Assembly: GCA_937974275.1 (NCBI GenBank)
Contig: CALJIF010000036.1
Location: 1 to 34,603, forward strand
Direction of reading: 5' to 3'
DNA: 34,603 nt
DNA from: an uncultured Flavobacteriales bacterium
GTDB lineage: Bacteria > Bacteroidota > Bacteroidia > Palsa-965
The notes under the pieces: generated by a model
Database searches by the model: none
What the model saw: the letters and a program-made list of their open reading frames with translations, nothing else
Told to the model about the DNA's origin: nothing
Position numbers and translations under genes: made by a program
In this document: positions 14,921-23,019 of the stretch, one piece after another
Position numbering within the stretch: position 1 is the stretch's first letter
Layout of the letters: each line of letters starts with the position of its first letter

Positions 14921-16537
14921 ATGAAAACAAAAGGAATGTTATGGACATTAATACTGGTTTGTGCAGTGATGTTCTATTCCTGTAAAAGAGAAGCTCCTTG
15001 GTGGGAAGTGGATATTACAGCACCTGTGTTATCCGGATCGTTATCATTGAACAATCTTGCTACAGATTCAATACTTACGGCAGACGCAGATGGCACTGTG
15101 CGCGTAAGCTGGATTACGGAATTTCCAGGATTATCTGATCCTGCTTTGTACGAAATTCCGGATACATCCATTCTGTATAGCTACAATGTACCGTTCGGAA
15201 ATTTCACGTTTAATCCCGGCGATTTTATTACACCAAGTAATCTGGATCAATCCTCGCTGAATGTTTCGACCATTCAGCTGGCCTCTGCAACTTTGCGCGA
15301 CGGAAAGATCTTAGCACGAATTCAAAATGATGTAACCCGCCGAATTCTGGTGCGTTTCGAAATTCCCGGCGCTGTGCGTAATTCAGTTCCTTTCGACACC
15401 ACATTTATAGTTCCTGCCGCACCATCCGGAACTGTTTCTTTTGTTCAGTTTGCGACCATCAACATGGCCGGTTATGTAATAGATTTTACGGGCGTGGCCG
15501 GGGATCGTGTGAATACGATTACAACACGGTTTACCGCACAAATTGATCCGACAGAAACAGGAAGTGCACAAGTTACTAATGTTGATTCCGTCGCAATTTT
15601 AATGACTTATCAAGATTTACAGCCGGAATACATTCGCGGGTATTTCGGAAATCAGATTCTGCAACTGGGACCGGAAGAATCTACATTAAGCGCTTTTCAA
15701 AATATTGCGGGTGGCTCTCTCCTGCTTGATTCATTAACCATGACGCTTGATGTCAAGAATTATGTGGGAATGGACGCACGCATGACGATCAACAACATTT
15801 GGTCCCGCAATTCAATTAACAACAATGCGGTATACCTCACACATCCGTTAATTGGCGCACCTGTAAACCTGACGCGTGCAACGTATTCTTTTGCGTGGCC
15901 TCCCGTTATTCCTCAAACATATTCGTGGACATTTGATAACGCCAATTCTAATGTAAAAGCACTAGCAGAAAATCTCCCAAACAGTTTAGGCTACGATATC
16001 AAATTGGAAACAAATCCTTTGGGTAACATTTCAGGCAATAATGATTTCCTGTTTGTGGATTACAGTCTGGATGCCCAATTAAAGCTTGATTTACCGATGA
16101 AATTTGCAGCTAATGATATTCGATTAACCGATACATTGACCACCAACTTTGCCGACTTTGAAAATCGTGATCAAATACAAAAAGGGAAATTGTATTTGCA
16201 CACATGGAACTCGTTCCCTTTAAATGCTACGGTACAATTGTATCTGCTGGATGCAGCAGGAAATATTACCGATTCACTCGCCGTGAGTAACAGTACCATA
16301 CAGGCAGCTCCTTCAACTATTGTAAATGGTTATTTAACCTCAACAGGAAACTCGAATTCACTTATCGTTTTTGATTTGAACGAGACGCTGACCAATCGTT
16401 TATTATACACCGATCGCATGTTGATTCGTGTTCGTTTCGATTCCAACAGTTATCCTCAACTGGTTCGCATTACAAATACGAATCGTATCGACTTCAAGAT
16501 CACCACTGATTTTACTTACAGCACAAAAGCAGAATGA
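14921..16537 (+). CDS. Large beta-rich lipoprotein
   Basis: A 538-residue lipoprotein of unknown function, with lipobox FYSC (Cys21) followed by KREAPWWEVD. The mature part is almost entirely short polar and hydrophobic alternations suggesting beta-sandwich or beta-helix modules, without recognisable catalytic motifs. A degenerate -7 box, TATCTTAG (14907-14914), lies 6 bases before the ATG. Its TGA overlaps the ATG of the next gene in ATGA, so it is probably coupled to the barrel-like protein encoded there. A surface or periplasmic lipoprotein that works with that barrel is a plausible inference. Confidence 0.75.
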   Translation: MKTKGMLWTLILVCAVMFYSCKREAPWWEVDITAPVLSGSLSLNNLATDSILTADADGTVRVSWITEFPGLSDPALYEIPDTSILYSYNVPFGNFTFNPGDFITPSNLDQSSLNVSTIQLASATLRDGKILARIQNDVTRRILVRFEIPGAVRNSVPFDTTFIVPAAPSGTVSFVQFATINMAGYVIDFTGVAGDRVNTITTRFTAQIDPTETGSAQVTNVDSVAILMTYQDLQPEYIRGYFGNQILQLGPEESTLSAFQNIAGGSLLLDSLTMTLDVKNYVGMDARMTINNIWSRNSINNNAVYLTHPLIGAPVNLTRATYSFAWPPVIPQTYSWTFDNANSNVKALAENLPNSLGYDIKLETNPLGNISGNNDFLFVDYSLDAQLKLDLPMKFAANDIRLTDTLTTNFADFENRDQIQKGKLYLHTWNSFPLNATVQLYLLDAAGNITDSLAVSNSTIQAAPSTIVNGYLTSTGNSNSLIVFDLNETLTNRLLYTDRMLIRVRFDSNSYPQLVRITNTNRIDFKITTDFTYSTKAE

Positions 16538-17784
16538 TACGAGCGATATATTTCGGAGTAACTTTATTATTCACGGTACAACTTGTAGCGCAGGATCAAC
16601 GTGCGGTTTGGGATATTCCGACCTTACAAAACGACACTTCTAAGTATTCCTGGTTGTGCACGGCAGAGAGTAATTTTTTCGTCGGAAGCGCTTCACTGAC
16701 TAATGGGTTCATCAATACGTTATACCTCGGCGGGTTTATTGACAATGAAATGAAATCACAGCAGTATGATCGGTTATCCGAAAAAAATGTCGTGGGTGCT
16801 GCAGCCGGAATGCGTTTCGGTGGTCAATGGCGAGATAAGAACAAACCGATAACACATATTACCTGGGCCGATCGTCGACTGATTTTTAACGGCAGTTTCC
16901 CTCCCGATGCGCTGCGTTTAGCAATGGACGGGAACCAATCGTTTAAAGGAAGTACCGCTAATGCAGATCGAACTCGTTTCGACTACTTTTCCTTCACCAC
17001 ATTCGGATACGGACAAGAAAGATCAGTATTCAACAATCGTTTGCAAATACAATGGAATGCGGGATTAATACTCGGCCATCAATACAGTTCAGTACAACTG
17101 AACAAGGCCCGCATTCACACCGACAATCTTGGACTCTTCGTAGATATGGATGTTGAAGGTACATTCCGCACTTCTGATACTGCTGCAAAGAAACTTACGG
17201 ATATCAACGGAACCGGCATCACAACCGGATTGCGTATCAGCGGCAACTGGGGCAGCACAACAAAGTTTGGTTGGTGGGCAGGTGTCCAGGATGCGGGAAT
17301 TATCAGTTGGAATAATAAAGGCTACGTGTATAGCGTGGATACCAGCTACACTTTTACCGGTATTATTCTTCCGAATGATTTTTTAAATAGCGAAAACGTG
17401 ATTGAAACTCCTGCGGCAGATTCATTTTACACCATTTCATCGGGCAGCACCTACACAGGTGTATTACCGTTAAATGTTTGCGGCGGTTTACAAGCGCGCT
17501 TCGCTAATGGTTGGTACAATGCCGTTCAAATTCATTGGTGGAACACCAACCCTGAACAACCTATGATTCGTATTCACACCGGTTGGATGAATAACGCCGG
17601 AACATTCAGTGCCGTTTCAGGTATCAGTTATGGTGGATATGCTGCTTTACAGGTTCCTGTATCATTGCGATTTACGCTAGCAAAAAAAATCATCACAGGT
17701 ATTCATTGCGATAATATCATGGCATTTGCGAGCACTGCGTCAACAGGACAAGGAGCTTATGTTCAACTTGCTTATCGATTCTAG
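16534..17784 (+). CDS. Outer-membrane beta-barrel protein (DUF5723-like)
   Basis: A 416-residue exported protein. The signal peptide MIRAIYFGVTLLFTVQLVAQ is followed by a mature part with many Gly- and aromatic-rich strands (VGSASLTNGFINTLYLGGF, FDYFSFTTFGYGQER) and a final aromatic residue in VQLAYRF, as expected of an outer-membrane barrel. The overall look resembles the DUF5723 family of Bacteroidota, but this is from memory of the family's style, not a search. It is the middle gene of a three-gene operon, overlapping the lipoprotein by 4 bases and followed after 1 base by a T9SS cargo. Confidence 0.7.
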   Translation: MIRAIYFGVTLLFTVQLVAQDQRAVWDIPTLQNDTSKYSWLCTAESNFFVGSASLTNGFINTLYLGGFIDNEMKSQQYDRLSEKNVVGAAAGMRFGGQWRDKNKPITHITWADRRLIFNGSFPPDALRLAMDGNQSFKGSTANADRTRFDYFSFTTFGYGQERSVFNNRLQIQWNAGLILGHQYSSVQLNKARIHTDNLGLFVDMDVEGTFRTSDTAAKKLTDINGTGITTGLRISGNWGSTTKFGWWAGVQDAGIISWNNKGYVYSVDTSYTFTGIILPNDFLNSENVIETPAADSFYTISSGSTYTGVLPLNVCGGLQARFANGWYNAVQIHWWNTNPEQPMIRIHTGWMNNAGTFSAVSGISYGGYAALQVPVSLRFTLAKKIITGIHCDNIMAFASTASTGQGAYVQLAYRF

Positions 17785-17785
17785 T

Positions 17786-19201
17786 ATGAGAAATTATATC
17801 ACATTAATACTTGCGATTGCATCAATAGCCTTAAGTGCACAAAGCACCATTCAATTTCGTCAGATCTATGGAACGAATGGTACTGAATTCGGCTACTCTG
17901 TAAAGAGCTGTCCGGATCAGGGATATATACTGGCAGGATCAACAAGTTCAAGTAACGTGACCGATGGTTATCTGGTTCGCGTGGATTCGTTTGGTCTTGT
18001 AATGTGGAGTAAAACGTACGGATGGGAAAATATTGATGTGATAAGAAGTATCAGAATTTTGCCGGACTCCGGATACATCATGGCCGGTTTTACCAACAGT
18101 AAAGGAAATGGCGCTTATGATGGTTGGTTAATGCGCACCAATAAAAATGGAGATACTTTATGGAATTCCTTCTTTGGTGGAACTGACTGGGATTTGTTTT
18201 ATGACGTGTATCAAACCTATGATAGTGGTTTTGTGTTAACCGGAGGAACCTGGAGTTTCGGAAATGGTGCCGAAGATTTATGGGTAGTTAAGACGGATAA
18301 GAACGGTCAGCTACTTTGGTCAAAAACCTACGGAGGAACCAAACAAGACCAGGGACGTGGAGTGATTGAAACACGCGATTCGTTAATTGCAGTGGCGGGC
18401 TTCAGTTACAGCCAATCCGACACCTTAGGCGACTCGTGGATCTTAAGGATGGATCAGAATGGTGACACTTTATGGACCAAGTCAATTCCTGCATTCAGCA
18501 ACGTTCAAGATGAAGCACGCGGAATTTGCCAAGTGTACGCAGACTTGGTTGTATGCGGCATTAATAAAACAACTGGAGGAGTGAATAATGGGTACGCATA
18601 TGCCATGGATTTTTCGGGGGCTTATCGTTACGATTTAGCTTTTGGGAACGCTACCACCAATCTGGAGACTAACGCGGTTATTGAATCTAAACAAGGTGGA
18701 TTGGCGTTAACCGGAAAAACAAGTCTGGTGGATCAAAACGGTGACTTTCACTTTTTTCAGGCTGCAAATTGGTTTGCTACGAATTATGGGACATTGGAAC
18801 CTGATGAAGCATTTAGCATTGACAATACACAGGACAGTGGCTATGTAATGCTTGGATTTACTGAAGGTCACAACAGTTTTCTACCCAATATGTACCTTAT
18901 AAAAGTGGATAAATACGGTGCTGCGATAAATGTATTGGATATCCGTGAACAGGAAATGACAGGGAATATGAGCATTTTTCCTAACCCGGCAAATGAAGTC
19001 TTGATGGTGCGATCGGATAACGAATCCACTTTCTCTGCGTTACTAATTGATATGAACGGAAAACAAATTCAAAGTGCGAACACAACCTCTTCAGCCCTAT
19101 CAATGGAAGTTGTAACGCTTCCAAACGGACTTTATTTATTGCAACTGATTAATGAAGATGGTTTATTGATCGGAACTAAAAAGGTCCTTATTCAGCACTA
19201 G
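17786..19201 (+). CDS. T9SS-sorted secreted protein with repeat beta-propeller
   Basis: A 471-residue secreted protein. ATG 17786 lies one base after the previous stop and gives the signal peptide MRNYITLILAIASIALSAQ; a longer frame from 17726 overlaps the barrel gene. The body has repeats of roughly 50 residues of the form D-G-(Y/W)-L-x-(R/K)-x-D-x-x-G-x-x-x-W-x-K-x-(Y/F)-G, then D-S-G-(Y/F)-(I/V)-x-x-G. These suggest a propeller, as in delta-60-like repeat proteins. The end is a type A T9SS sorting domain (IFPNPANEVLMV, LPNGLYLLQL, KKVLIQH). It should reach the cell surface. Its last 14 bases overlap the convergent kinase gene. Confidence 0.82.
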   Translation: MRNYITLILAIASIALSAQSTIQFRQIYGTNGTEFGYSVKSCPDQGYILAGSTSSSNVTDGYLVRVDSFGLVMWSKTYGWENIDVIRSIRILPDSGYIMAGFTNSKGNGAYDGWLMRTNKNGDTLWNSFFGGTDWDLFYDVYQTYDSGFVLTGGTWSFGNGAEDLWVVKTDKNGQLLWSKTYGGTKQDQGRGVIETRDSLIAVAGFSYSQSDTLGDSWILRMDQNGDTLWTKSIPAFSNVQDEARGICQVYADLVVCGINKTTGGVNNGYAYAMDFSGAYRYDLAFGNATTNLETNAVIESKQGGLALTGKTSLVDQNGDFHFFQAANWFATNYGTLEPDEAFSIDNTQDSGYVMLGFTEGHNSFLPNMYLIKVDKYGAAINVLDIREQEMTGNMSIFPNPANEVLMVRSDNESTFSALLIDMNGKQIQSANTTSSALSMEVVTLPNGLYLLQLINEDGLLIGTKKVLIQH

Positions 19202-20033
19202 CGCACATTTGGGCAACCAAGCCTTCTACCGGTGATTGATAAAATTCAGCAGTAGTTATGCCGTGTTCAGCAAGAACTTCGCTAATCATTATCCTGAAGT
19301 GAAACCCGATTGAGCCTGAAATTGCAATAGGAAGTTTAGCGATGTTTGGATATTTCAGTAACTGATATTGACAAAACAATTCAAACTGCGTATGTGCGAT
19401 CTTACAAATTTCAGCAATATGTATATGGCCGTGAACAAATCTTGCGAACGAAGCCAGATATCGATTCGGGAAAGGTTGACGATATACATGCTCCAAAACA
19501 CTTTCGCGTTTCATATCAAACGTCTCATGCATTTCATCCATAACTTCTTGAGGAAGCAATCCGTTGTAATAAGCATGTAATAAAGCTTTTCCTAATGAAG
19601 CTCCACTACCTTCATCGCCCAGTATGTATCCCAGTGAAGGAACTTTATCAATCAGCTTTCCGTTTTCGAAATAACCGGAATTAGCTCCTGTTCCCAGTAT
19701 TGCTGCTACTCCGGTTCGCTGCATCAAACAACCGTCAACAACAGCCTGCAAGTCGTCAAATACAAGTACATCCGGAATTCCCGTGTGCTGCAACAGATTT
19801 TGAACATGCGGAATTTTATGCGGTGTGCAACCGGCTCCATAAAACGCCAACGATTTGATTTCGCCGTATTGCGTCGACTCAGCAAATACAGTGCGGACAA
19901 TTTCAACAAACTCTTGATCGCTTATTTGAAAAGGATTTAAACCGGTAGTATGTGTTTTAAAAACCACCTCATTTCCCAAAATGCCCACCCATTCTGTTTT
20001 GGTTGAACCACTATCTGCAACTAAACGAATCAT
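19188..20033 (-). CDS. N-acetylglucosamine kinase-like BadF/BadG-type ATPase
   Basis: A 281-residue ASKHA-fold kinase of the BadF/BadG/BcrA/BcrD family, whose Bacteroidota members are usually annotated as N-acetylglucosamine kinases. ATG 20033 is preferred over 20045 because a TATGTTTG box covers the upstream ATG, and MIRLVADSGSTKTEW is the usual family start. The phosphate-1 motif is DSGSTKTEW. AAILGTGANSGYF and GYILGDEGSGASLGK form the second phosphate and adenosine regions. It would phosphorylate GlcNAc or a related sugar in cell-wall recycling. The substrate is inferred from family membership. It is monocistronic. Confidence 0.85.
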   Translation of the reverse strand: MIRLVADSGSTKTEWVGILGNEVVFKTHTTGLNPFQISDQEFVEIVRTVFAESTQYGEIKSLAFYGAGCTPHKIPHVQNLLQHTGIPDVLVFDDLQAVVDGCLMQRTGVAAILGTGANSGYFENGKLIDKVPSLGYILGDEGSGASLGKALLHAYYNGLLPQEVMDEMHETFDMKRESVLEHVYRQPFPNRYLASFARFVHGHIHIAEICKIAHTQFELFCQYQLLKYPNIAKLPIAISGSIGFHFRIMISEVLAEHGITTAEFYQSPVEGLVAQMCASAE

Positions 20034-20038
20034 GGATT

Positions 20039-20046
20039 CAAACATA
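20039..20046 (-). promoter_or_regulatory. -7 promoter element TATGTTTG
   Basis: Exact TAnnTTTG match, 5 bases before ATG 20033. It overlaps the rejected ATG 20045. Confidence 0.55.
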
Positions 20047-20070
20047 CGCGAAGTATAGTTGCGGACAAAG

Positions 20071-20096
20071 AAAAAGCGAAGCGGGTGAGCTTCGCT
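20071..20096 (-). terminator. Rho-independent terminator after the LuxR-type regulator
   Basis: On the minus strand AGCGAAGC, a six-base loop and GCTTCGCT are followed by five T residues. It ends the regulator transcript just before the kinase promoter. Confidence 0.85.
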
Positions 20097-20122
20097 GATT
20101 CCAAACCATGAACTAAACCAAA

Positions 20123-20794
20123 TTAGTTGGTGCTAAACAAGAAGTGATTAGGAGAAACAATGCCGTTTTTAATCGCGAACATCACTAATCCCGCAGTGTT
20201 GTTTACTCCCAGCTTAGCCATAATATTTTTACGGTGTGTAGTAACCGTATGAGAACTCAAAAAGAGTAAATCAGCAATTTCTTTGTTTGTCAATCCCTCT
20301 GCGACATAACGAATGATTTCGGCTTCACGCGCAGATAGCTTGATACCGTCACAGGAAATTTCGGCTCCAATCTGAATTTCATCAACGCTTTGCATCACCT
20401 CATTCACAATCTTACCGCAGTAAAACTTTTCTCCTTTATGTGCCGCCTGAATAGCATCCACAATTTCTTCCCGCTCACATTCACGCAAAACATAAGAGTT
20501 TACGCCGGCTTCAACCGCTTCACTGAACGAACGTTTTCTCGGCATATCAGTAATAGCTAAAATTCCGCATTTCGGCTTTTCCTGACGAACCATCCGAACC
20601 GCATCCATTCCGAAGTCCGCACTTAAGTGATCCATTACCACCACATCAAATTCATGATTGATAACCGCTAATTCAAGCTCCGCGTAATTTTTACAAATTC
20701 CGGCAAAAGCAAGCCCGGGAATCTCTGCAATCATGCATTGTAATCCTTTTCCGGATAAATAATTAGGGTCGGCAATGAGAACTTTTAAGGCCAT
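20123..20794 (-). CDS. Orphan NarL/LuxR-type response regulator with atypical receiver
   Basis: A 223-residue transcription regulator. The N-terminal receiver has Asp55 in VVVMDH as the likely phosphoacceptor and Thr82 in LAITD. The usual acidic pair is IADPN (only Asp9 acidic) and the usual switch lysine is Arg104 in YVLRE. The C-terminal LuxR helix-turn-helix spans about 150-212 (LSAREAEIIRYVAEGLTNKE, VTTHRKNIMAKLGV). No histidine kinase is adjacent. The weakened phosphorylation site suggests altered or phosphorylation-independent control, which is inference. Promoter elements at 20829-20836 and 20856-20858 are the best in the window. Confidence 0.9.
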   Translation of the reverse strand: MALKVLIADPNYLSGKGLQCMIAEIPGLAFAGICKNYAELELAVINHEFDVVVMDHLSADFGMDAVRMVRQEKPKCGILAITDMPRKRSFSEAVEAGVNSYVLRECEREEIVDAIQAAHKGEKFYCGKIVNEVMQSVDEIQIGAEISCDGIKLSAREAEIIRYVAEGLTNKEIADLLFLSSHTVTTHRKNIMAKLGVNNTAGLVMFAIKNGIVSPNHFLFSTN

Positions 20795-20828
20795 AATTTT
20801 ATTTAGACTTATTTCAAATAAGATGGTT

Positions 20829-20858
20829 CAAAGGTAATATCCGAACTGAAAAATGCAA
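20829..20858 (-). promoter_or_regulatory. -33/-7 promoter, TTG-N19-TACCTTTG
   Basis: On the minus strand a TTG (20858-20856) is followed by 19 bases and an exact TAnnTTTG box (20836-20829). The box is 34 bases before the regulator ATG. Both elements and the spacing fit the Bacteroidota primary sigma-factor consensus. Confidence 0.65.
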
Positions 20859-20877
20859 GAAAAAATTGTGGAATGTT

Positions 20878-21813
20878 TTACACTTCCTTACGTTGAGGAA
20901 TTGAAACAATGGTTCCTTCTTCAGCGCATAAAGTATTGTTAAAGAATTGCTTACACTCTTCTAACAAAACATTTACATCAGTATACCTCACGGAAAAATG
21001 ACCGATCAATAACTGACGAACATCAGCTTTTGCAGCCACCTCGCCGGCTTCCCGGGCCGTTGTATGAAACGTCTGTTCTGCACGTTGAAGCAGCTCATGC
21101 AAAAAGGTCGCCTCGTGGTACAAAAGATCCACACCTCTCACCGCCTCTATCACCGATTCGCTATAACGTGTATCGGAACAAAACGCGTACTGCCGGGCAA
21201 TGGGTCGACCGTTTGTTAAACGACTCGCCGGAATGATGGTTCCATCCTCCAGAACAGCATCATTCCCTTTTCGAATTTCCTGGAACTGTGCTACGGGAAT
21301 CTTATAATACGTTAGTTGCGTTTTATTCAAACTGTACATTTTGTCTTTTTCTCTGAACAAAAATCCGCAACAGTGAATGCGATGATTTAACGGAATGGTA
21401 GTTACCGTTACATTACCGTCATCTAATAACACTTCGGAAACGTCGCTGCGATGAGCTGTCCAAATGATGGGGTAATTTAAAACCGTTCCTGAAAGCTGCA
21501 ATTGCAATTCAATAATTTCCTTCAATCCGGGCGGATGATAGATGTGCAACTCGTTTTTTCTTCCCAGCAAATGCAATGATGAGATCAAACCCATTAAACC
21601 GAGATAATGATCTCCGTGTAAATGGCTGATGAAAATATGATTGATACGCTGAAACTTTAAACGGTAACGGCGCAACTGTATCTGTGTACCTTCTCCGCAA
21701 TCGATTAAATAAAACCGCTCAGCCACGTTAAGTAACTGAGCGGTAGGATATCTTTTTGAAGTTGGCGTAGCAGAACTGCTACCTAATACATGAACGTCAA
21801 ACTTACTACCCAT
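20878..21813 (-). CDS. rnz: Ribonuclease Z
   Basis: A 311-residue RNase Z, the metallo-beta-lactamase-fold endonuclease that trims the 3' end of tRNA precursors. Diagnostic motifs are LGSSSATPTSKRYPTAQLL near the N-terminus, IDCGEGTQIQL, the zinc ligands SHLHGDH (His64, His66, Asp68, His69), FCSDTRYSES, YHEATFLHE and IGHFSVRY. Length fits the short bacterial form. It begins 2 bases after the stop of a small T9SS cargo, so it seems to be the last gene of a STAS-cargo-rnz transcript. No terminator is visible before the next promoter. Confidence 0.95.
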   Translation of the reverse strand: MGSKFDVHVLGSSSATPTSKRYPTAQLLNVAERFYLIDCGEGTQIQLRRYRLKFQRINHIFISHLHGDHYLGLMGLISSLHLLGRKNELHIYHPPGLKEIIELQLQLSGTVLNYPIIWTAHRSDVSEVLLDDGNVTVTTIPLNHRIHCCGFLFREKDKMYSLNKTQLTYYKIPVAQFQEIRKGNDAVLEDGTIIPASRLTNGRPIARQYAFCSDTRYSESVIEAVRGVDLLYHEATFLHELLQRAEQTFHTTAREAGEVAAKADVRQLLIGHFSVRYTDVNVLLEECKQFFNNTLCAEEGTIVSIPQRKEV

Positions 21814-21815
21814 TA

Positions 21816-22589
21816 TTAGTGAGTAACGGTCATACGACGGGTAACAATTTGATCACCCATTTTAAATGAGTACATGTAAACACCTGCAGGTAATATTGAG
21901 GTATCCATGGTGAATTTGTTTAAACCGCGTTCTGCGTTCAATTTGGACTTCTTTACAACAGCGCCAACCATATTGTACATGGTAAATTCAACTTCACCTC
22001 CGTTTGGAGTTGTATAACGAAACTCGGTACGAAAGTCGGCAGGATTTGGAGCATTCTGCGCAGATCCAAATGTGAAATTCTGAACCGCCGGGCTTAATGA
22101 AGTTGCGTTTTGAATATGTACTCTGTAACCTGTCCACGTAGCAGGGAAAGCTGTAGGGACGTTAAATACCAAAACAATCGCAGTAAAATACACCGTGATT
22201 GGATAAACGCCGTCATTATTTGGCCCGCCTGTTTCTTGTCCAGCAGTTGGATTTCCGGACAATCCTACGCAACCATAGCCACCACCGGGAATAACTCCGT
22301 TGGTTGGATTGGGCATATAAGTAAATCCTGCAGGCAAGCCTACAACACTATCAATCGTAAAATCCTGAAAAGGAAAGGTCCCCAAAGATGTCGTTGTGTC
22401 CTGCAAAACATGTAACTGCAAGTCTGTAACGTATGGTGTCCCAACGTAGGCAATAGGCAAGTTCTGTATTGTATCGGGCACTATACCATAATCGTTAGGG
22501 CCGGCGAAGACACTTTGATTAATTACACATTGTGAACTAGCGCCTAATGAAAGTAACAAGCCGCTAACGATAACGTAAAATTTCTTCAT
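21816..22589 (-). CDS. Small T9SS-sorted secreted protein
   Basis: A 257-residue secreted protein of unknown function. The signal peptide is MKKFYVIVSGLLLSLGASSQ. The middle part is rich in Gly, Pro, Thr and Asn and probably forms one beta-sandwich (GLPAGFTYMPNPTNGVIPGG, VYPITVYFTAIVLVF). The last 75 or so residues are a type A T9SS sorting domain: APNPADFRTEF, VEFTMYNMVGAVV, LPAGVYMYSF and RRMTVTH. It is placed between the STAS gene (16 bases) and rnz (2 bases), an odd operon position for a cell-surface protein. Confidence 0.82.
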   Translation of the reverse strand: MKKFYVIVSGLLLSLGASSQCVINQSVFAGPNDYGIVPDTIQNLPIAYVGTPYVTDLQLHVLQDTTTSLGTFPFQDFTIDSVVGLPAGFTYMPNPTNGVIPGGGYGCVGLSGNPTAGQETGGPNNDGVYPITVYFTAIVLVFNVPTAFPATWTGYRVHIQNATSLSPAVQNFTFGSAQNAPNPADFRTEFRYTTPNGGEVEFTMYNMVGAVVKKSKLNAERGLNKFTMDTSILPAGVYMYSFKMGDQIVTRRMTVTH

Positions 22590-22605
22590 GGAGGTTGGTT
22601 TTGGA

Positions 22606-22980
22606 TTAATCAGTATTACCGGATTCTACATCTTCTGCAACAACGCGGTCAATAGCGTGCGGAAGCGATTCGGTAATGATAAGAATACTGTCGAGTTGAG
22701 AAATTGAAATCAGCTTTTTTACTGTTTCCTGCAAGCCGGTTAATACAAGAACGCCGTTAGCATTTTTGCACAAACGGTTCGCGACAAGAATTGCGGATAA
22801 CCCGGATGAATCGCAGTAACGCGTTTCAGATAAATCGATAATTAGATTACGCGTACCATCTGAATTCAACATTACCAATTCCGATTTCAAAGCCGGAGCC
22901 ACCAAAGTGTCCAACTTATCCGCCTGAATTCGGATTAGGGAATAACGATCGCTTTTTTCAACATTAAACGGCATACTCAT
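22606..22980 (-). CDS. STAS-domain protein (anti-sigma factor antagonist type)
   Basis: A 124-residue single STAS domain, the fold of anti-sigma factor antagonists such as SpoIIAA. The core motif LIIDLSETRYCDSSGLSAIL (46-65) contains Ser58 and Ser59 after Asp57, and SpoIIAA-type proteins are phosphorylated at this Asp-Ser-Ser-Gly site. Neither a cognate serine kinase nor a phosphatase or sigma factor is encoded nearby. The gene has its own -7 box 5 bases upstream and leads a transcript with the T9SS cargo and rnz. Its partner is unknown. Confidence 0.88.
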   Translation of the reverse strand: MSMPFNVEKSDRYSLIRIQADKLDTLVAPALKSELVMLNSDGTRNLIIDLSETRYCDSSGLSAILVANRLCKNANGVLVLTGLQETVKKLISISQLDSILIITESLPHAIDRVVAEDVESGNTD

Positions 22981-22985
22981 AGCTA

Positions 22986-22993
22986 CAAAGTTA
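22986..22993 (-). promoter_or_regulatory. -7 promoter element TAACTTTG
   Basis: Exact TAnnTTTG match, 5 bases before ATG 22980. It lies in the 39-base gap after pyrB and splits the STAS operon from pyrRB. Confidence 0.6.
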
Positions 22994-23019
22994 AAAGAAG
23001 AATCGAATCCTGAAAGGTT

